Assembly (NCBI GenBank): GCA_903813345.2
Contig: CAIIXF020000002.1
Location: forward strand, 19,112,455-19,176,454
Reading direction: 5' to 3'
Length of the DNA stretch: 64,000 nucleotides
Source: Owenia fusiformis
Lineage: Eukaryota > Annelida > Polychaeta > Sabellida > Oweniidae
Shown: positions 1 to 11,215 of the stretch, in pieces
Layout of the letters: every line of letters starts with the position of its first letter
How positions within the stretch are numbered: the stretch's first letter is position 1
Notes under the pieces: model-generated
Told to the model about the DNA's origin: nothing
The model's input: only the letters and a program-made list of their open reading frames with translations
Database searches by the model: none
Made by a program: the position numbers and the translations under genes

Positions 1-32
1 AAGATTAATAATTAATAACCAAAAGTACCTTT

Positions 33-1708
33 ATGTCAGTTTGGCCTGCTTTATTTATGGTTAATGAACTCCCATACAAATTGAGAAAGCTTTGTGAGAA
101 CATGCTACTTGGAGCCCTCTGGTATGGACAGTCCAAGCCCCTAATGATAAACTTTTGGGATCCTGTTCACAAAGCTCTAGAAGAACTAGAAAATGGCGTT
201 AAGCTTGAGGCTGGTAACCAAGAGATCATAAACCATACGTTCCTCCTTTTCTTCTCAGCTGATTTGCCAGCTCGGCATGGAAGCCTGAATATGCTCCAAT
301 ACAATGCAGAAACTTCATGTACTAAATGCTTGCAACCTGGGAGAAATTTTCGAACTGAGAAAGGTGGGAATATTCGATATTTCCCATTTGTTGAAGAACA
401 CCCAAACACACTGATGATGGAATAAAGCAAGATTCAAAGTTGGCATTTGATACTGGGGCTTCACAAAATGGTATAAAAGGTCCGTGTTTCTTCCAGTGCA
501 TGGCTTATTTCGACATGGTTCATGGTGTTTGCATTGACTACATGCATATGGTAAGGGATCTCACCATCAAATTTTTATCGCACTTTCAAAAACTGCTATA
601 GCCTACTGTCGTTGACTTGTTGTCTCGTGCTGATTGGCAAGTGTGTGGGCATACCACTTGAATTTTAACAGATGCAAAAGCAAACTAGTGCCAATATCCG
701 ATTAGTTTTAGGGCATGCTGGCTATATTACTTAGTGAACATTCTTAATTTTCAAAAAATCTTGTCATCAAAATTCCCAAAAAAAGTATCCAGTAAACTTG
801 AAGTTACAGATGCAAGAGCAGATTAGTGCCAAGATCTAAATTACATGGTGGCCATTACAGCATTTTGAATTCTTTGATAAATCTGCCATTTTGAATTTTT
901 CAATTTGCTTCAAAATGTCCAGATTTATTTGTTGAGAAAAAGCCGCCATTTTTTTATGTGTTATTTAACACTTTTACTCAGAAAGTAATGAGCCTTTTGT
1001 TGGAATTTTTACATGTGCATACCTAGAAGCATATTACACTCTCTCTTGTGTGACAATTTGGCCAGAGAGTGGCCACTTCAAAATATGGTGGCCATTTTCA
1101 TGTGTGTTATTTTACTATTTTTGCTTTGATTGAAATAGAAGTTGAGGCATTTTTAAAAATGGCTGTTTTATGGAATTTGCTATGCCTTGGCGCTGCTGTT
1201 GTCTAGTTTTAACAGTAACAATACCAGTTGCAAATAGACTTGCCTAATAGATAACCTTATAATACCTTGGGCATGCTTGGGAATTGCAAGGCAGTATTAA
1301 TCTATGGTTTCAACCAGCACATCGAAAAGAACCATTTTCTTTAACAACTCAAATAGATACTGTTGACAAGCGGATATCAGAGATTAAACCACCCCATCAA
1401 ATTAGCCGTCTGCCTAGGAAAATAAATGACATGAAACACATGAAAGCATCTGAGCTTCGTTCTTGGGTCCTGTATTACTCAGTCCCTGTGTTATCTGGAT
1501 TGTTGTTGCCCCAATATATGTACCACTGGGGAGCATTTGTTGAGGGGATCCACTTATTGTTGTCTGCAAGTATTAGCAAAGAAGACCTTGATGAAGCACA
1601 AGATGTCTCGGGTATTTTGTGTACTGCACACCAGTATTATATGGCGAGAGGTACATGACCATGAACACGCATCTACTTCTACATTTATCTGAAGCTGTAG
1701 AACAGGTA
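33..1708 (+). pseudogene. Decayed En/Spm (CACTA)-type TNP2 transposase fragment
   Basis: Remnant of a DNA-transposon transposase. The first open block (33-425) contains NELPYKLRKLCENMLLGALW and MINFWDPVHKAL, the pattern of the animal TNP2 family. After a frameshift near 415-420 the reading continues to about 549 and ends in GVCIDYMHM, the family's D-Y-M-H motif, directly before a possible donor (gtaagg). A gap of about 730 bp without coding signal follows, perhaps an intron. Coding resumes at about 1285 with HRKEPFSL, VDKRISEIKPPHQISRLPRK and MKASELRSW, then shifts frame again at about 1619 into YGERYMTMNTHLLLHLSEAVEQ, followed by gtaaca. At least two frame changes mean it cannot code as it stands. 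The family assignment rests on remembered motif patterns, not on a search. The 5' end lies outside or at the edge of the window. Confidence 0.75.
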
Positions 1709-1740
1709 ACACTTTATAAAAACTTCAGTCTTTTCTTTAT

Positions 1741-2215
1741 AATTATACTGGAGTTTCTCGCGAGTAGGCCCATGCGCGTTTATTTGAAAGAGGGGTGTAT
1801 AAAAAAGCTTTTTCCCTCTTTATAAAGGCCCATGGGCGTTAGCCGTTAATTAAAAATTCTTTCAAATAAACGCCCACTCGGAGAAAAGGATTGAAATTGC
1901 TCAAAACAGTAAAATGTCAGTGGGTGAAAACATTCGAAAAAAGGATTCAAAGAATTGGGGTAAACTTGACATGATGTAGCAAAAATATGACAAAAGGTCA
2001 TTGGTCAGCATTCTTTCCCGCCTTCATGATACTAGTGCGTGAGTATGAAGTGCCAACTTTACAATCAATAATATCCCTCGAAATAAACGCCCAATGGCTT
2101 GGGAGAAATGTTTTCCCCTCTTTTTAACGGCCCATTGGCGTTTATTAAAAATTCTTTCAAATGAACGCCCTGTGCAAAATAAACACCCGTGGTTTAATTT
2201 TTATTGGTTATCGGG
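1741..2215. repeat. Degenerate repeat with GGCCCATGGGCGTT-like cores
   Basis: The phrase of the type aaggcccatgggcgtt, followed by taaaaattctttcaaat(a/g)aacgccc, occurs at about 1823-1875 and again at about 2126-2170; a related ggcccatgcgcgtttatttgaaag stretch lies at about 1767-1790. The two halves are partly complementary, so each copy can fold. No gene is seen between this block and the duplicated end of exon Z14 at 2582. A 12-base G run lies at about 2219. Confidence 0.45.
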
Positions 2216-2581
2216 GGAGGGGGGGGGGGGTATCCCCTGGCTACACCCATGATAGTACATGTGTTTGACTTGTTTTCATTTTTCCAGTATGTAGCAATTT
2301 TTTGCCACTATGTATCAACAATTATTTCTATGTAGCTATTGTCAATCTCACCAGTATGGATAAGATTTCTTACTCTCACCAAGTGTAGCTATTATATAAT
2401 GACTTTTGGTCAGTGGTAACACTTCCCCTAAGGAATTTACTAAAATTAGTTGTTAGTATAACCATTTAGTATTAATCTCACTTAAGTATAAAGATTTTGT
2501 TGGTTGTCAATTCAATCAAACTTATATCATTGTGACCATCAGATTATTATCTATTTCATTAAATCAATAAGGTTTTCATTC

Positions 2582-2858
2582 AAAAGCATGACATTTTTAT
2601 TTCAAACTTTTAAATGACAATAATATATTCCATAAATAAAAATATTCCAAAAATAAAATCTACATTTTGTACACCATCTTTGTTGTAACACGTTATGAAT
2701 CCTGTTCAAGTCCTAAAATCTCCAGTGTGAAATGTCCATGCTACACAGTATACAAGTCTAGGTGCTTGGTCCTTCTATGTCTACTCAATGTTCCAGTGTT
2801 TGAGAACCTCAGATCACATCCTGGGCATTTATGTGGCTTCTCGCCAGTATGTACTGTC
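2582..2858 (-). pseudogene. Partial tandem copy of the 3' end of exon Z14 (second finger only)
   Basis: Bases 2582-2858 and 2859-about 3126 are two copies of one block of roughly 270-277 bp. The join is clean: the phrase gtactgtca runs into aaaagcatgac at 2858/2859. The left copy codes on the minus strand for the end of a linker, a complete second finger ([11 protein letters not shown], then [10 protein letters not shown]) and a stop, but has no first finger and no splice acceptor. It therefore lies in the 3' untranslated part of Z14. Both copies keep a minus-strand AATAAA (plus TTTATT at 2596-2601 and 2873-2878), so the duplication also doubled the poly(A) signal. Confidence 0.85.
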
Positions 2859-3008
2859 AAAAGCATGACATTTTTATTTCAAACTTTTAAGTGACAATAA
2901 TATATTTCCATAAAAAAACTAAAATCTACATTTTGTACACCATCTTTGTTGTAACACGTTATGAATCCTGTTCAAGTCCTAAAATATCCAGTGTGAAATG
3001 TCCATATG

Positions 3009-3328
3009 CTACACAGTATACAAGTCTGGGTGCTTGGTCCTTCGATGTCTACTCAATGTTCCAGTGTTTGAGAACCTCAGATCACATCCCGGGCATTTAT
3101 GTGGCTTCTCGCCAGTATGTACTGTCATATGTCGCACCAGGGACTGTTTTGTGAGTACACGTTTCAAACACAAGGTACACTGCAAATGTTTGCTCTTGTC
3201 TGTCTGAATTTGATTTCCTTGATTAAATACCACACTGGGTTGGTATGTTGGTATTCCACTTGGTTCATTCTGAGGGGTCATGCCCATAAAAGGATTGGAG
3301 AAGTCTTGTGGTATGTGATATCTGAACT
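3009..3328 (-). CDS. Alternative terminal exon Z14: two C2H2 zinc fingers
   Basis: Most distal of 14 alternative 3' exons. Acceptor tatttccag is at 3329-3330; the two leading bases AG complete a codon begun by a G in exon B (Glu), and reading stays open for about 106 residues to a stop at 3009. The private spacer is EFRYHIPQDFSNPF and onward. Finger 1 is CTLCLKRV with helix TKQSLVRH; the usual aromatic residue after the cysteines is Val, which may weaken folding. The linker is HTGEKPHKC. Finger 2 is CPGCDLRF with helix NTGTLSRH and a four-residue His spacing. The minus-strand AATAAA at 2873-2878 is about 135 nt past the stop. The product would be a sequence-specific nuclear DNA-binding isoform. 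Confidence 0.9.
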
Positions 3329-3618
3329 CTGGAAATATAAAATAATTGTATAGATTTAGAATAAAGCTGATTTATTGTGAAAATGTGTTAGAGGTTGAAA
3401 GTCTTCCACTTAAAAAATTAGGATTTTGTTAATATTGTTTGAAATCAACTTCTCTCCATTATGATTTCAACACCTACAGTACATTGATTTTACCTTAATT
3501 GTGTAGGTACTCCACAAATGTGAAGATCATCAACAAGTCTTGGTTGTAAATCAAACCAGTTATGTCTAGTGATTTACATCAGTGTTATAGTATAGTCAAA
3601 GAGCAGGAGAATGTCATA

Positions 3619-3712
3619 GGAGTATAGTCATGTAGTAGGTGTATAGTCATGTAGTAGGAGTATAGCCATGAGTTTAGTCATGTAGTAAGAGTAGTCTTAG
3701 TGTAGTCATGGA
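3619..3712. repeat. Short tandem repeat, unit about 18-20 bp
   Basis: About five imperfect copies of gtatagtcatgtagtaggag. It lies between exons Z14 and Z13 and has no coding potential. The rest of 3331-4219 holds no clear gene. Confidence 0.7.
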
Positions 3713-4219
3713 GGGGAGCACATGCCCAGTAGTCAGACAGTAATCTTTCGAAATCTTATTCTCTATTCATGAAGGTAAAATTGTAGGGTGATACACCTCA
3801 CGATTGAACTTAAGTACATCCTATGATTAAACTTCTAACATTTATTTACTTAACACAAAAATACAAGTCATTACACTTAAACATATTCTAAAGCTGGTGA
3901 TGAACACATCATTTCTACATAGTCCCAAAAAACACTCTTTTATCCCTTGTTTCAGACAGTTCAGTATATGTTTTTTATTATTTTCACCAGTTTGCGTCCA
4001 CAAGTATAAACTGCAGAGATCAATATTGAACACTTCATTTGCACCAGTATGTAATATTCAAATTGGATTCTTCTGAACACATGGATTTAAGATTTGCCAT
4101 GGAACATTCTAATGCGATACAACTGACTGGCAGGCTTTCAAAAATCCAGTAGCACACTTTAGAATTCTAGGATTTTCCAGTGTACATAGTGGAATGAAGT
4201 TTCTTTGGACCACATGACA

Positions 4220-4485
4220 TTAACGTTTCCCATGGAATTTCCTCATATGTGGTACAACACTAGCAGGAGCTGCAAAACCCATACCGCATATGTTACATGT
4301 ATAGGGCCTCTCTCCGGTATGGAGGTTAAGATGACGTTGTAATATCTGCTTTGTTCCAAACCTTTTCAGGCATACTTTACAGACAAAAGGTTTTGATTTT
4401 TCGCTTCGACTTCGTTTATTCATGTATTCTGCCATCATGTTTGTTGCAATTGAGTTCTGTTGCCGTGGTGATCGAGAATTATAGA
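4220..4485 (-). CDS. Alternative terminal exon Z13: two C2H2 zinc fingers
   Basis: Acceptor ttctgctttcag at 4486-4487 is followed by TC, completing Val with exon B's G; the frame is open for 88 residues (VYNSRSPRQQNSIATNMMAE and onward) to the stop at 4220. The spacer is short and basic (NKRSRSEKSK), which could act as a nuclear localisation signal. Finger 1 is CKVCLKRF with helix TKQILQRH; linker HTGERPYTC; finger 2 is CNICGMGF with helix APASVVPH. The Ala-Pro start of the second helix is shared with Z9, Z11 and Z12 and marks a sub-family at the distal end of the array. A minus-strand AATAAA lies about 245 nt past the stop (near 3974). Confidence 0.92.
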
Positions 4486-5621
4486 CTGAAAGCAGAAGTA
4501 TCCACTATAAAATAAACATTGAATAGTGTACAGTTTCACAAATGCAACATTAAAACGCTGAAAATGCATATAAAATATCTGAAGCCAAGTAAGGCTTGTA
4601 AAACAACTTAATATAAGGACCAGGGTGTGACAGTATATAATATCAGCTTTAAAGCCTACATGTAAAAGGTCTAAGTTAAATGCTACTTTAGGAAATAATG
4701 CAAATAAAACACTCAAACATAGCAGTCCCAAAATAATAGCCAGTTAACCCAAAATACACTTTGTTGCACTTCACTAAATATCTTATTTATTTTGCTTTAT
4801 TGCATTGTAGCACTTTTATTACATAGACACTACAATATGGGCCCTCACTTAACATAATATGTCATACCGGACCGGACACTTGTTATGCCAACAACAGAAG
4901 TGGTGACATATTGTATAGCCTCCTATTTTTGTCGATGGTGTTTGGCAGTGAACAGTCAGTCTGCGTTCAGGGTTTGGTGACTTTACAAATTCATTCAACT
5001 GCCAATAACTGGTGGTGACATTTTGTCATGTTAATGCCTTGTCTTAACGATATCTAATACCAAACAAAACAACTGTTCTCCAACTAAACCATGAATGGTG
5101 ATACATTTTTTGTTCATCAGGGTATTGCTATTAGTTCTTGTTAAGTCAAGTCAAGTAAGACAAATGGGTAAGCCTCCATACATGTATGATTTGATGGCAG
5201 TCAGAAAAAATGTTGAAATAATTTTAGTCATTTTATCCTCCAGACAACTGAACATGAAGTTTGATGGTTAATAATCAAAAGCCTCATATATTTCAGTCAA
5301 ATATACTTTGGTAAATTGAACATTATCAACAACACAAAACACAGATATAAACGGTATATCATTGTTTCATCATAATGGCGTTGAATATGTATAAATCTAC
5401 ACTAAAGTACTTTCCAGCATCACAAGTGATTAAATAATCCAAATTGTTTCTCTGTTTTCCACTACAAATGTCTACAAACTGGCGAAAGGTATATTAACTT
5501 ATAAATCAAGGTCACTGTTCTACATCTAATATATACCAATTTGTTTTATTCAATACTCTTTCATATCTACTTTTCAATAATGTTTTAAACATTAAATCAC
5601 CCTGGTGTTTTGGCTATGTGT
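4486..5621. other. Intron between Z12 and Z13
   Basis: AT-rich sequence with no supported gene. The open stretches on the minus strand at 4435-4731 have no family resemblance. A minus-strand AATAAA at 5545-5550 sits about 75 nt past the stop of Z12 and is its likely poly(A) signal. Confidence 0.6.
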
Positions 5622-5905
5622 CTATTCCTTTTTATGATGTTTATTCTGATGATAGATCAGATTGCTTGGAGCGCAATAAGCAGCGGGGCACATGTCACAT
5701 TTATATGGCCGTTCTCCAGTGTGGATATTCATGTGACGTTTTAGGATTTGGCGTGTAGAAAATTTCTTCAGACACAATTCACACAAGAATGTTTTTCCCG
5801 CTTGTTGACCTCTATTTGGACCCCTCTTAGCCTTGGAAAGATTGGTTACCAGGGTGATGTCTTCAGGCGTCAGTTGCCATGGTGATGCTGTTGACATGTC
5901 CATTG
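5622..5905 (-). CDS. Alternative terminal exon Z12: two C2H2 zinc fingers
   Basis: Acceptor tgttctttcag at 5906-5907, then CA completing Ala with exon B, then MDMSTASPWQLTPEDITLV. The spacer ends in a basic run (KAKRGPNRGQQAGK). Finger 1 is CELCLKKF with helix TRQILKRH; linker HTGERPYKC; finger 2 is CDMCPAAY with helix APSNLIYH, Tyr replacing the usual Phe. The stop is at 5622, about 94 residues in all. The acceptor is only about 184 bp from the stop of Z11, so Z11's poly(A) site and this exon's branch region share a very small space and may compete. Confidence 0.93.
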
Positions 5906-6089
5906 CTGAAAGAACAAACAGCCATGTTGATTTTCTTTCTTTAGTTCTCTACTAAGAGGGTCCTGTTAGAGGATTTGGGGTACAATACCAAATGCTAAGG
6001 AACACTACATAGTTTCCTGGTATAATTCACTTTTTGGGTTTATTGGGTATGACCCCAAGTGTTTTGATCACAAATTAAGGTTTCTGGTT

Positions 6090-6385
6090 TTAAACATCCT
6101 CTTGTGGAGGTCCCTTCAAAGTTTCTGGGTGCATTTTCTTCTTGTGTCTTATGACACTAACTGGTGCATTGAAGCGCTCTCCACATAACTGACAGCTATA
6201 CGGGAGCTCTCCAGTATGGATATACATATGTCGGGTTAAGATCTGCTTCGTGGAATAGGTTTTCAAGCAAATCTTGCAGGAGTATCTTTTTATACCCTGT
6301 GAGGGAGTCAATGACATGGGACCTCCTATGGGACTGCTTATGGGACCACCAACAGGATGCATCTGTTGCCAAAATGACATTTGGT
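6090..6385 (-). CDS. Alternative terminal exon Z11: two C2H2 zinc fingers
   Basis: Acceptor tttatattttcag at 6386-6387; AC completes Asp, then QMSFWQQMHPVGGPISS. The spacer is Gly/Pro/Ser-rich. Finger 1 is CKICLKTY with helix TKQILTRH; the linker is HTGELPYSC, with Leu in place of the usual Lys/Arg; finger 2 is CQLCGERF with helix APVSVIRH. A charged tail (PETLKGPPQEDV) follows finger 2. Stop at 6090. The minus-strand AATAAA at 6039-6044, about 46 nt after the stop, is a close and likely poly(A) signal. Confidence 0.92.
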
Positions 6386-6468
6386 CTGAAAATATAAACA
6401 ATTTATTTTACTTCTATTTATTCTAGTATTGAAACATAGGTCTGAGGCCAATTTAAAGATGGCAGGAG

Positions 6469-8464
6469 GGCTTGAGCAAGCTATTGGTAGCACTTTTAGT
6501 CCCATAGAAGTGGATTTTCAAACTTGCTAGAAGAAAACATTTTCCTGAATCATAATTTTACTTAATGTCTTACCTTTCATTTTTTATTGACCCAGAGATA
6601 ACTTTTTGCATCGATATTGAAAAAATCAGGATGATATTACAAGCCCCAACCTTTGGCTCTTCGGAAAGGACACACACATAATTGCAATTATAAAGGGTAT
6701 ATATAAGTTTCAATATATGTTCCACATTTTTTGTTTTAAAGCATGCACATATATGGTTCTAAATAACTAATAGTTTTTATCTGAATCATTATCATAGAAA
6801 TGAATTAGGAAGACCAATCTGGTCACTTGGCCCGTGATTTCGGCAAAAAAGTTCAATCATTTTTCCAATTACGATAATACTTCATAATGTTGAATATCCT
6901 GTTGATTTTTCCTTCTGTCTGAATCATTACAAAGTCCTTAATAATGTTTGATTATATATGAGACAATCATGATAGTATATATGTGTACCATATGACGAAA
7001 CTACACTTGTCCAAAGCTCTTCGGAAAGGACATTTTTTAGTGTATTGCTAAATACTGTTTAACAGATTGAATTTGAGGGAGCAGTTTTCGGAGATTGTAC
7101 ATTTGTTTCTATTTATGTATTCATGTTTTTGAGATTTACCACTGATTACATCATTAACTGTGATTTTTCATAGGTAAATATATGGGCGATAATAGGGCAA
7201 AACATCATTAAAGTCATCACTTTAAGGCTATCATGAATGTACTTGTAGTTTTTTAGTTGCTGGGCTGGGGACATGTAGGCCTATGAAACAGCATTATGCA
7301 CAGAAACGACTCAATTGTTGGTGGTAATTGACAGTGAATTGAACCTATTATCACAGGAAAAATAGAGATGAAGATACAATTTTATATTTGCGGCATTCTT
7401 CATTTGCAATTTTACACTTGAGTGTTTAAAGGGTTTTACAGTACTGTTCAAATCAAGATTCAATGTAATATTTGTAAACATTGTGCTAATGCCAATATAC
7501 ATCAGTAGAAAAGTTAGTTATAGACATCCAATACAGCATTCCTAATCAGAGACTGAATTGCTCTTCGGAAAGGACACATTTACTTTTGTAGTTCCTGTTT
7601 AAGTCTTAGTTACTTCAGTAAAGATATTTTATGTATAAAAAATCATCAGAAAATATATTCCAGCGTGTTTCTCTTCAATATTGTTGGTAAATGCACTGTT
7701 TTGACAGAGTTTGTCTTTTCCGAAGAGCTCTTCGGAAAGGACTTTTTTCTTGTGTCGGAATTTTAAAATTGATTTTACAGGTATATATGACAGTTCAAAG
7801 CTATTTATTTGTTTTGAATATTCAAGAAACTAAATGCATTTTGTTTTAAAATGGTTTTTAGGGTATCATATTACTTCAGTCTTAAAATACACATGCTCTT
7901 CGGAAAAGACATTTGCGTGTCGGAAAATCAGTTAGTTATTTTGAGAGCCAATATCTCAGGAACCACTACAGCCTTTTCTATAATTTTTTTAGTGACAGAA
8001 TTTTAACATTCCGTACTTTTGATATCATCTTAAAAAAACTGTAAGCAAAGATTGGAAAATATGTTAAAAAATTCAGTCTTTTTTAACATAAAATTTATAA
8101 TGAAATGTTACACCAACGGTTGTGTGCTACAAGCGGTTATAAAAACTCTCAATCATTTTAAAGCAAATTCCTTAATCTTTCCAATGCAGCCAAATTACTT
8201 TAACTTACTCTATTCAAGTACATGTTTGAAGTATATATGTAAATGTGGATTTTTTCTTGGGAATTTGTTACATAGAGAATAAGGCATATTTTGATACATG
8301 AAAATTTATAAAAAAATTATCATTCATCTTTCAAAAAAATGATATCTTCCTCAGACATATAGTGGGTATACCTAATTAATAAGACTGATTTCCCATCTGT
8401 ATCTTAAGCCTTGCATTTTTTCTGGGTGCCAATATGAAAGTGCTACCAATAGCTTGCTCAAGCC
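6469..8464. mobile_element. 2-kb non-autonomous DNA transposon with 28-bp inverted ends
   Basis: The ends are perfect inverted repeats: 6469-6496 begins GGCTTGAGCAAGCTATTGG and 8437-8464 is its reverse complement. Each end is flanked by CAGGAG (6463-6468 and 8465-8470), a candidate 6-bp target duplication. No transposase frame is seen. The inside carries five copies of GCTCTTCGGAAAGGAC or a one-base variant at 6656, 7016, 7560, 7727 and 7895, one of them in a palindrome (7713-7742). It lies in the intron between Z10 and Z11. The superfamily is not clear to me. Confidence 0.8.
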
Positions 8465-8470
8465 CAGGAG

Positions 8471-9158
8471 TGATAGAATTTTATTGCATGATAAGGAGGA
8501 TTAATTGGCTCCCAGAATGCAATCTTGACATTTTCTAACAATGAAAATATCCAACGTCATTATTGTCTGACAATAAACTGGCTATAAAATCATAATCAGT
8601 AGTAACATAGCTAATATCTTGATCACTTCTTGCATATTTTGAAATTGCTTGAAATGACCAAAATCTGAAGTGAAAAATGGCAGACTGTTAAATTTTGAAT
8701 TTTGTAATCACGACATCATTCACAATCGGGCATATTTTAAAAGTTTGTTTAATACCCAGAGCTTAGTATGTGTACAAGAGGAGGAAAAACCCCAGAGCTA
8801 AGGAGATGACAGACATAATTATGTTATGTCTCTTGCTTACAACCTTCGTTTGTTCAAATTTTCACCAGCTAGTTTCCGAATACCACACGTGGTATTTAAT
8901 TAATGTTACCATATTCCTTAAACATTTCTTTATCTTGATGTGAAATAACAAGCTATGCTGTTAGTGAATACACCAGATATTAACATCATATTATTTGAAT
9001 GTTTTTAGAGAATTTTGAAACCACCATTGAATGATGTCACTAGATGTCACAGGAGCTGCTATTGGGCCCTGGAAATTCACTGTAATCATTTTATCTGACT
9101 GTTTTAGTATTCTATTCAATTTGTGTTGAAATGGCATCTATCATTTCCTTCAACAGAC
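8471..9158. other. Intronic sequence, nothing recognised
   Basis: AT-rich, no splice-flanked coding signal, no zinc-finger remnant and no clear repeat seen on either strand. Confidence 0.5.
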
Positions 9159-9551
9159 TAGATGAGCGTAGAAATATTCTTTGATTTTCATCATAAATAG
9201 GCTACTAAAAATTACACCTAGAAATGTGGTTTTAAAGTGTTCATCAACTTTGAAAATTTAATTTTCCTTAAAAGTGTGACTTCTTTGTTGGGGAGACCCC
9301 ATAGACCCCATGTTATAACATCACAAAAATTGAAATATTTTTTTCTAAAATTGGACAGATAATATTTTGTTTTATTGGACATATTTCCATTTGTAGGCCT
9401 ATTTAACTATCAGAGAGGTAATAGTAATATGCAAATTGATCCACTAGAACTGATGAATATTCAAGTTAAGGGAACTTTCTAGTATCTGCCATGTTATCTG
9501 ACCCAAATTAGCCACCTGGTGGTGAAACTGGTAACTACCTACTGGCATCTG
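9159..9551. mobile_element. MITE copy A of the GATGCGAGTAG-ended family
   Basis: One of three related copies in the window (others at 23928 and 27885). The ends are degenerate: tagatgagcgtag at the left and actacctactggcatctg at the right. It shares long internal stretches with the others, including gccacctggtggtgaaactgg near the right end and the phrase cttctttgttggggagaccccatag near 9285. No coding capacity. Confidence 0.75.
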
Positions 9552-9869
9552 GGTTATTCAATTCAAGAGGCATCAAAATATCACTATAAACTATTTAAAC
9601 TCATGGACGTAACACATACAGTATTTCTATATTCCATATCATCAGCTCATTTACATTTTATTCCTAATAACTTTAATAAAAAATAATCTATATTACTAAA
9701 ATGAACACTAACTGGTGACCTCAGACATTTCACATGAACATTTCTTAAAATTCTCCAAATCATTATGTCAATTCCATACCTTCAGGTCAGTTTCATATAA
9801 TAGTATCAGTCAAGTTATCTTAAACTTCTATAAAGTTAGACATACTCTTTTGATATAATACTCATAATG

Positions 9870-10125
9870 TTATGTAAATATGATGCATAATACGCATATG
9901 TTGTTAAACTCATATGATGTATAATACTCATATAATGTTACACTCATATGATGTATAATACTCATATAATGTAATACTAATATGATGTATAATACTCATA
10001 TAATGTTATACTAATATGATGTATAATACTCATATAATGTTATACTAATATGATGTATAATACTCATATAATGTTATACTAATATGATGTATAATACTCA
10101 TACTCATATGCTGTTATACTCCTGT
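9870..10125. repeat. 34-bp tandem repeat just past the Z10 stop
   Basis: About seven copies of a unit containing atgatgtataatactcatat and aatgttatact. It ends within about 10 bp of the stop codon of exon Z10, so it would form that isoform's 3' untranslated region. Confidence 0.85.
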
Positions 10126-10132
10126 GATGTTA

Positions 10133-10563
10133 TTATTCCAATGTGTGCTCAGAAGTGTGTTTTCGCTTATGTGAAGATAAAGACCCTGGATTTGCAAAGC
10201 TTATTCCACACATATTACACTGGAACGGCTTATTTCCAGTGTGTATATTCATATGCCGACTCAACACTTGATTTGTCGTGAATGTCTTCAAACATATCTG
10301 GCACTGAATTTTCTCCTTATTAATGGTGTATTTGTCACTTCTTTTCTTTCCTACTTTGTCTCCATTCTCCAAATTCGAAGAAGATTGAGTTCCTGTAAGC
10401 CTCCCTGTGACATGAGGTTGTCTAAACTCTGTATTGGAGAATGATTTGCTTTCATTCTCCAAATGTAGAGAAGGTTGTGGGGGTGGCCCTGTTAGCCTAA
10501 ACTCTGTGTTGGAGAATGATTTGCCATTGGAGCTATGGGGCTGGAGCCAGAGAGGAAAATTGA
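10133..10563 (-). CDS. Alternative terminal exon Z10: long spacer plus two C2H2 zinc fingers
   Basis: Longest of the terminal exons, about 143 residues. Acceptor ttgattccag at 10564-10565; TC completes Val, then NFPLWLQPHSSNG. The spacer carries an internal imperfect duplication of about 25-30 residues: KSFSNTEFRLTG is followed by KSFSNTEFRQPHVTGRLTG, each copy leading to LENES/LENGD. Finger 1 is CQICLKTF with helix TNQVLSRH; linker HTGNKPFQC (Asn replaces Glu); finger 2 is CNMCGISF with helix NPGSLSSH. A short tail (TSEHTLE) ends at 10133. The DNA repeat inside the spacer suggests slippage-driven growth of the coding region. Confidence 0.92.
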
Positions 10564-10737
10564 CTGGAATCAAGAAAATATTTGGTGTTAGTTACTACGT
10601 GTTGGCTAATGTTAAAAATATCTACAGTACAGATAGTATGCACAACTAAGCCACATGTGCATTCGGGCGTCTTGCATATAAATAAGGAAATGATAATATT
10701 TATAAAATACAAGATCGACAACATCAACTCACAAACC

Positions 10738-11215
10738 CCAGCTGCGATTCAGGGGCTAGGGTCCTGCACCCCAATTTTAAAGGAATTAGGTCAATATATT
10801 TCAACCAGCTGCGTTTCAGGGGCTAGGGTCCTGCACCCCAATTTTAAAGGAATTAGTCCAATATATTTCAATGTTCTTCCTAAACATAATGAATTAGAAT
10901 TCAAAGTGACAAACCATTCTTCCAAAAAATGTAATTTTACATTTATAGATTTTATAAATAAAATGTAATGTTTCCTTTTAGAAAGTCTAGTGGACTTTTA
11001 CCTTTTGCCCCAAAGTATTTAATATGTAGGGGTGCACATATATCTATTGACAGAGTCCCAGATAACAGGAAAATAACAGACCTGAAAGTCTCAATGGAGA
11101 ATTGTTTATGAAAGAAAATGTAAACTTGGTATATTATAATGAAACCTGAAAATCTCATGGGAGAATCGTTTATGAAAGAAAATGTAAACTTGGTATATTA
11201 TAATAAAATAAGAAT
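10738..11215. repeat. Two local tandem duplications in the Z9-Z10 intron
   Basis: At about 10738-10870 a unit of roughly 64 bp is present twice (key phrase ggggctagggtcctgcaccc). At about 11080-11215 a second unit with the phrase tttatgaaagaaaatgtaaa is present twice. Neither shows coding potential. Confidence 0.75.

Noticed and set aside
167-430. Minus-strand open frame opposite the left-edge transposase
   Set aside because: Shadow of the plus-strand transposase relic, with no family feature of its own.
3842-4200. Possible decayed fifteenth zinc-finger exon (TQTGENNKKH on the minus strand and a linker-like ttgaatattacatactggtgc)
   Set aside because: Only a linker-like fragment resembles a finger; no cysteine pairs, helix or acceptor could be aligned, so it stays below the evidence standard.
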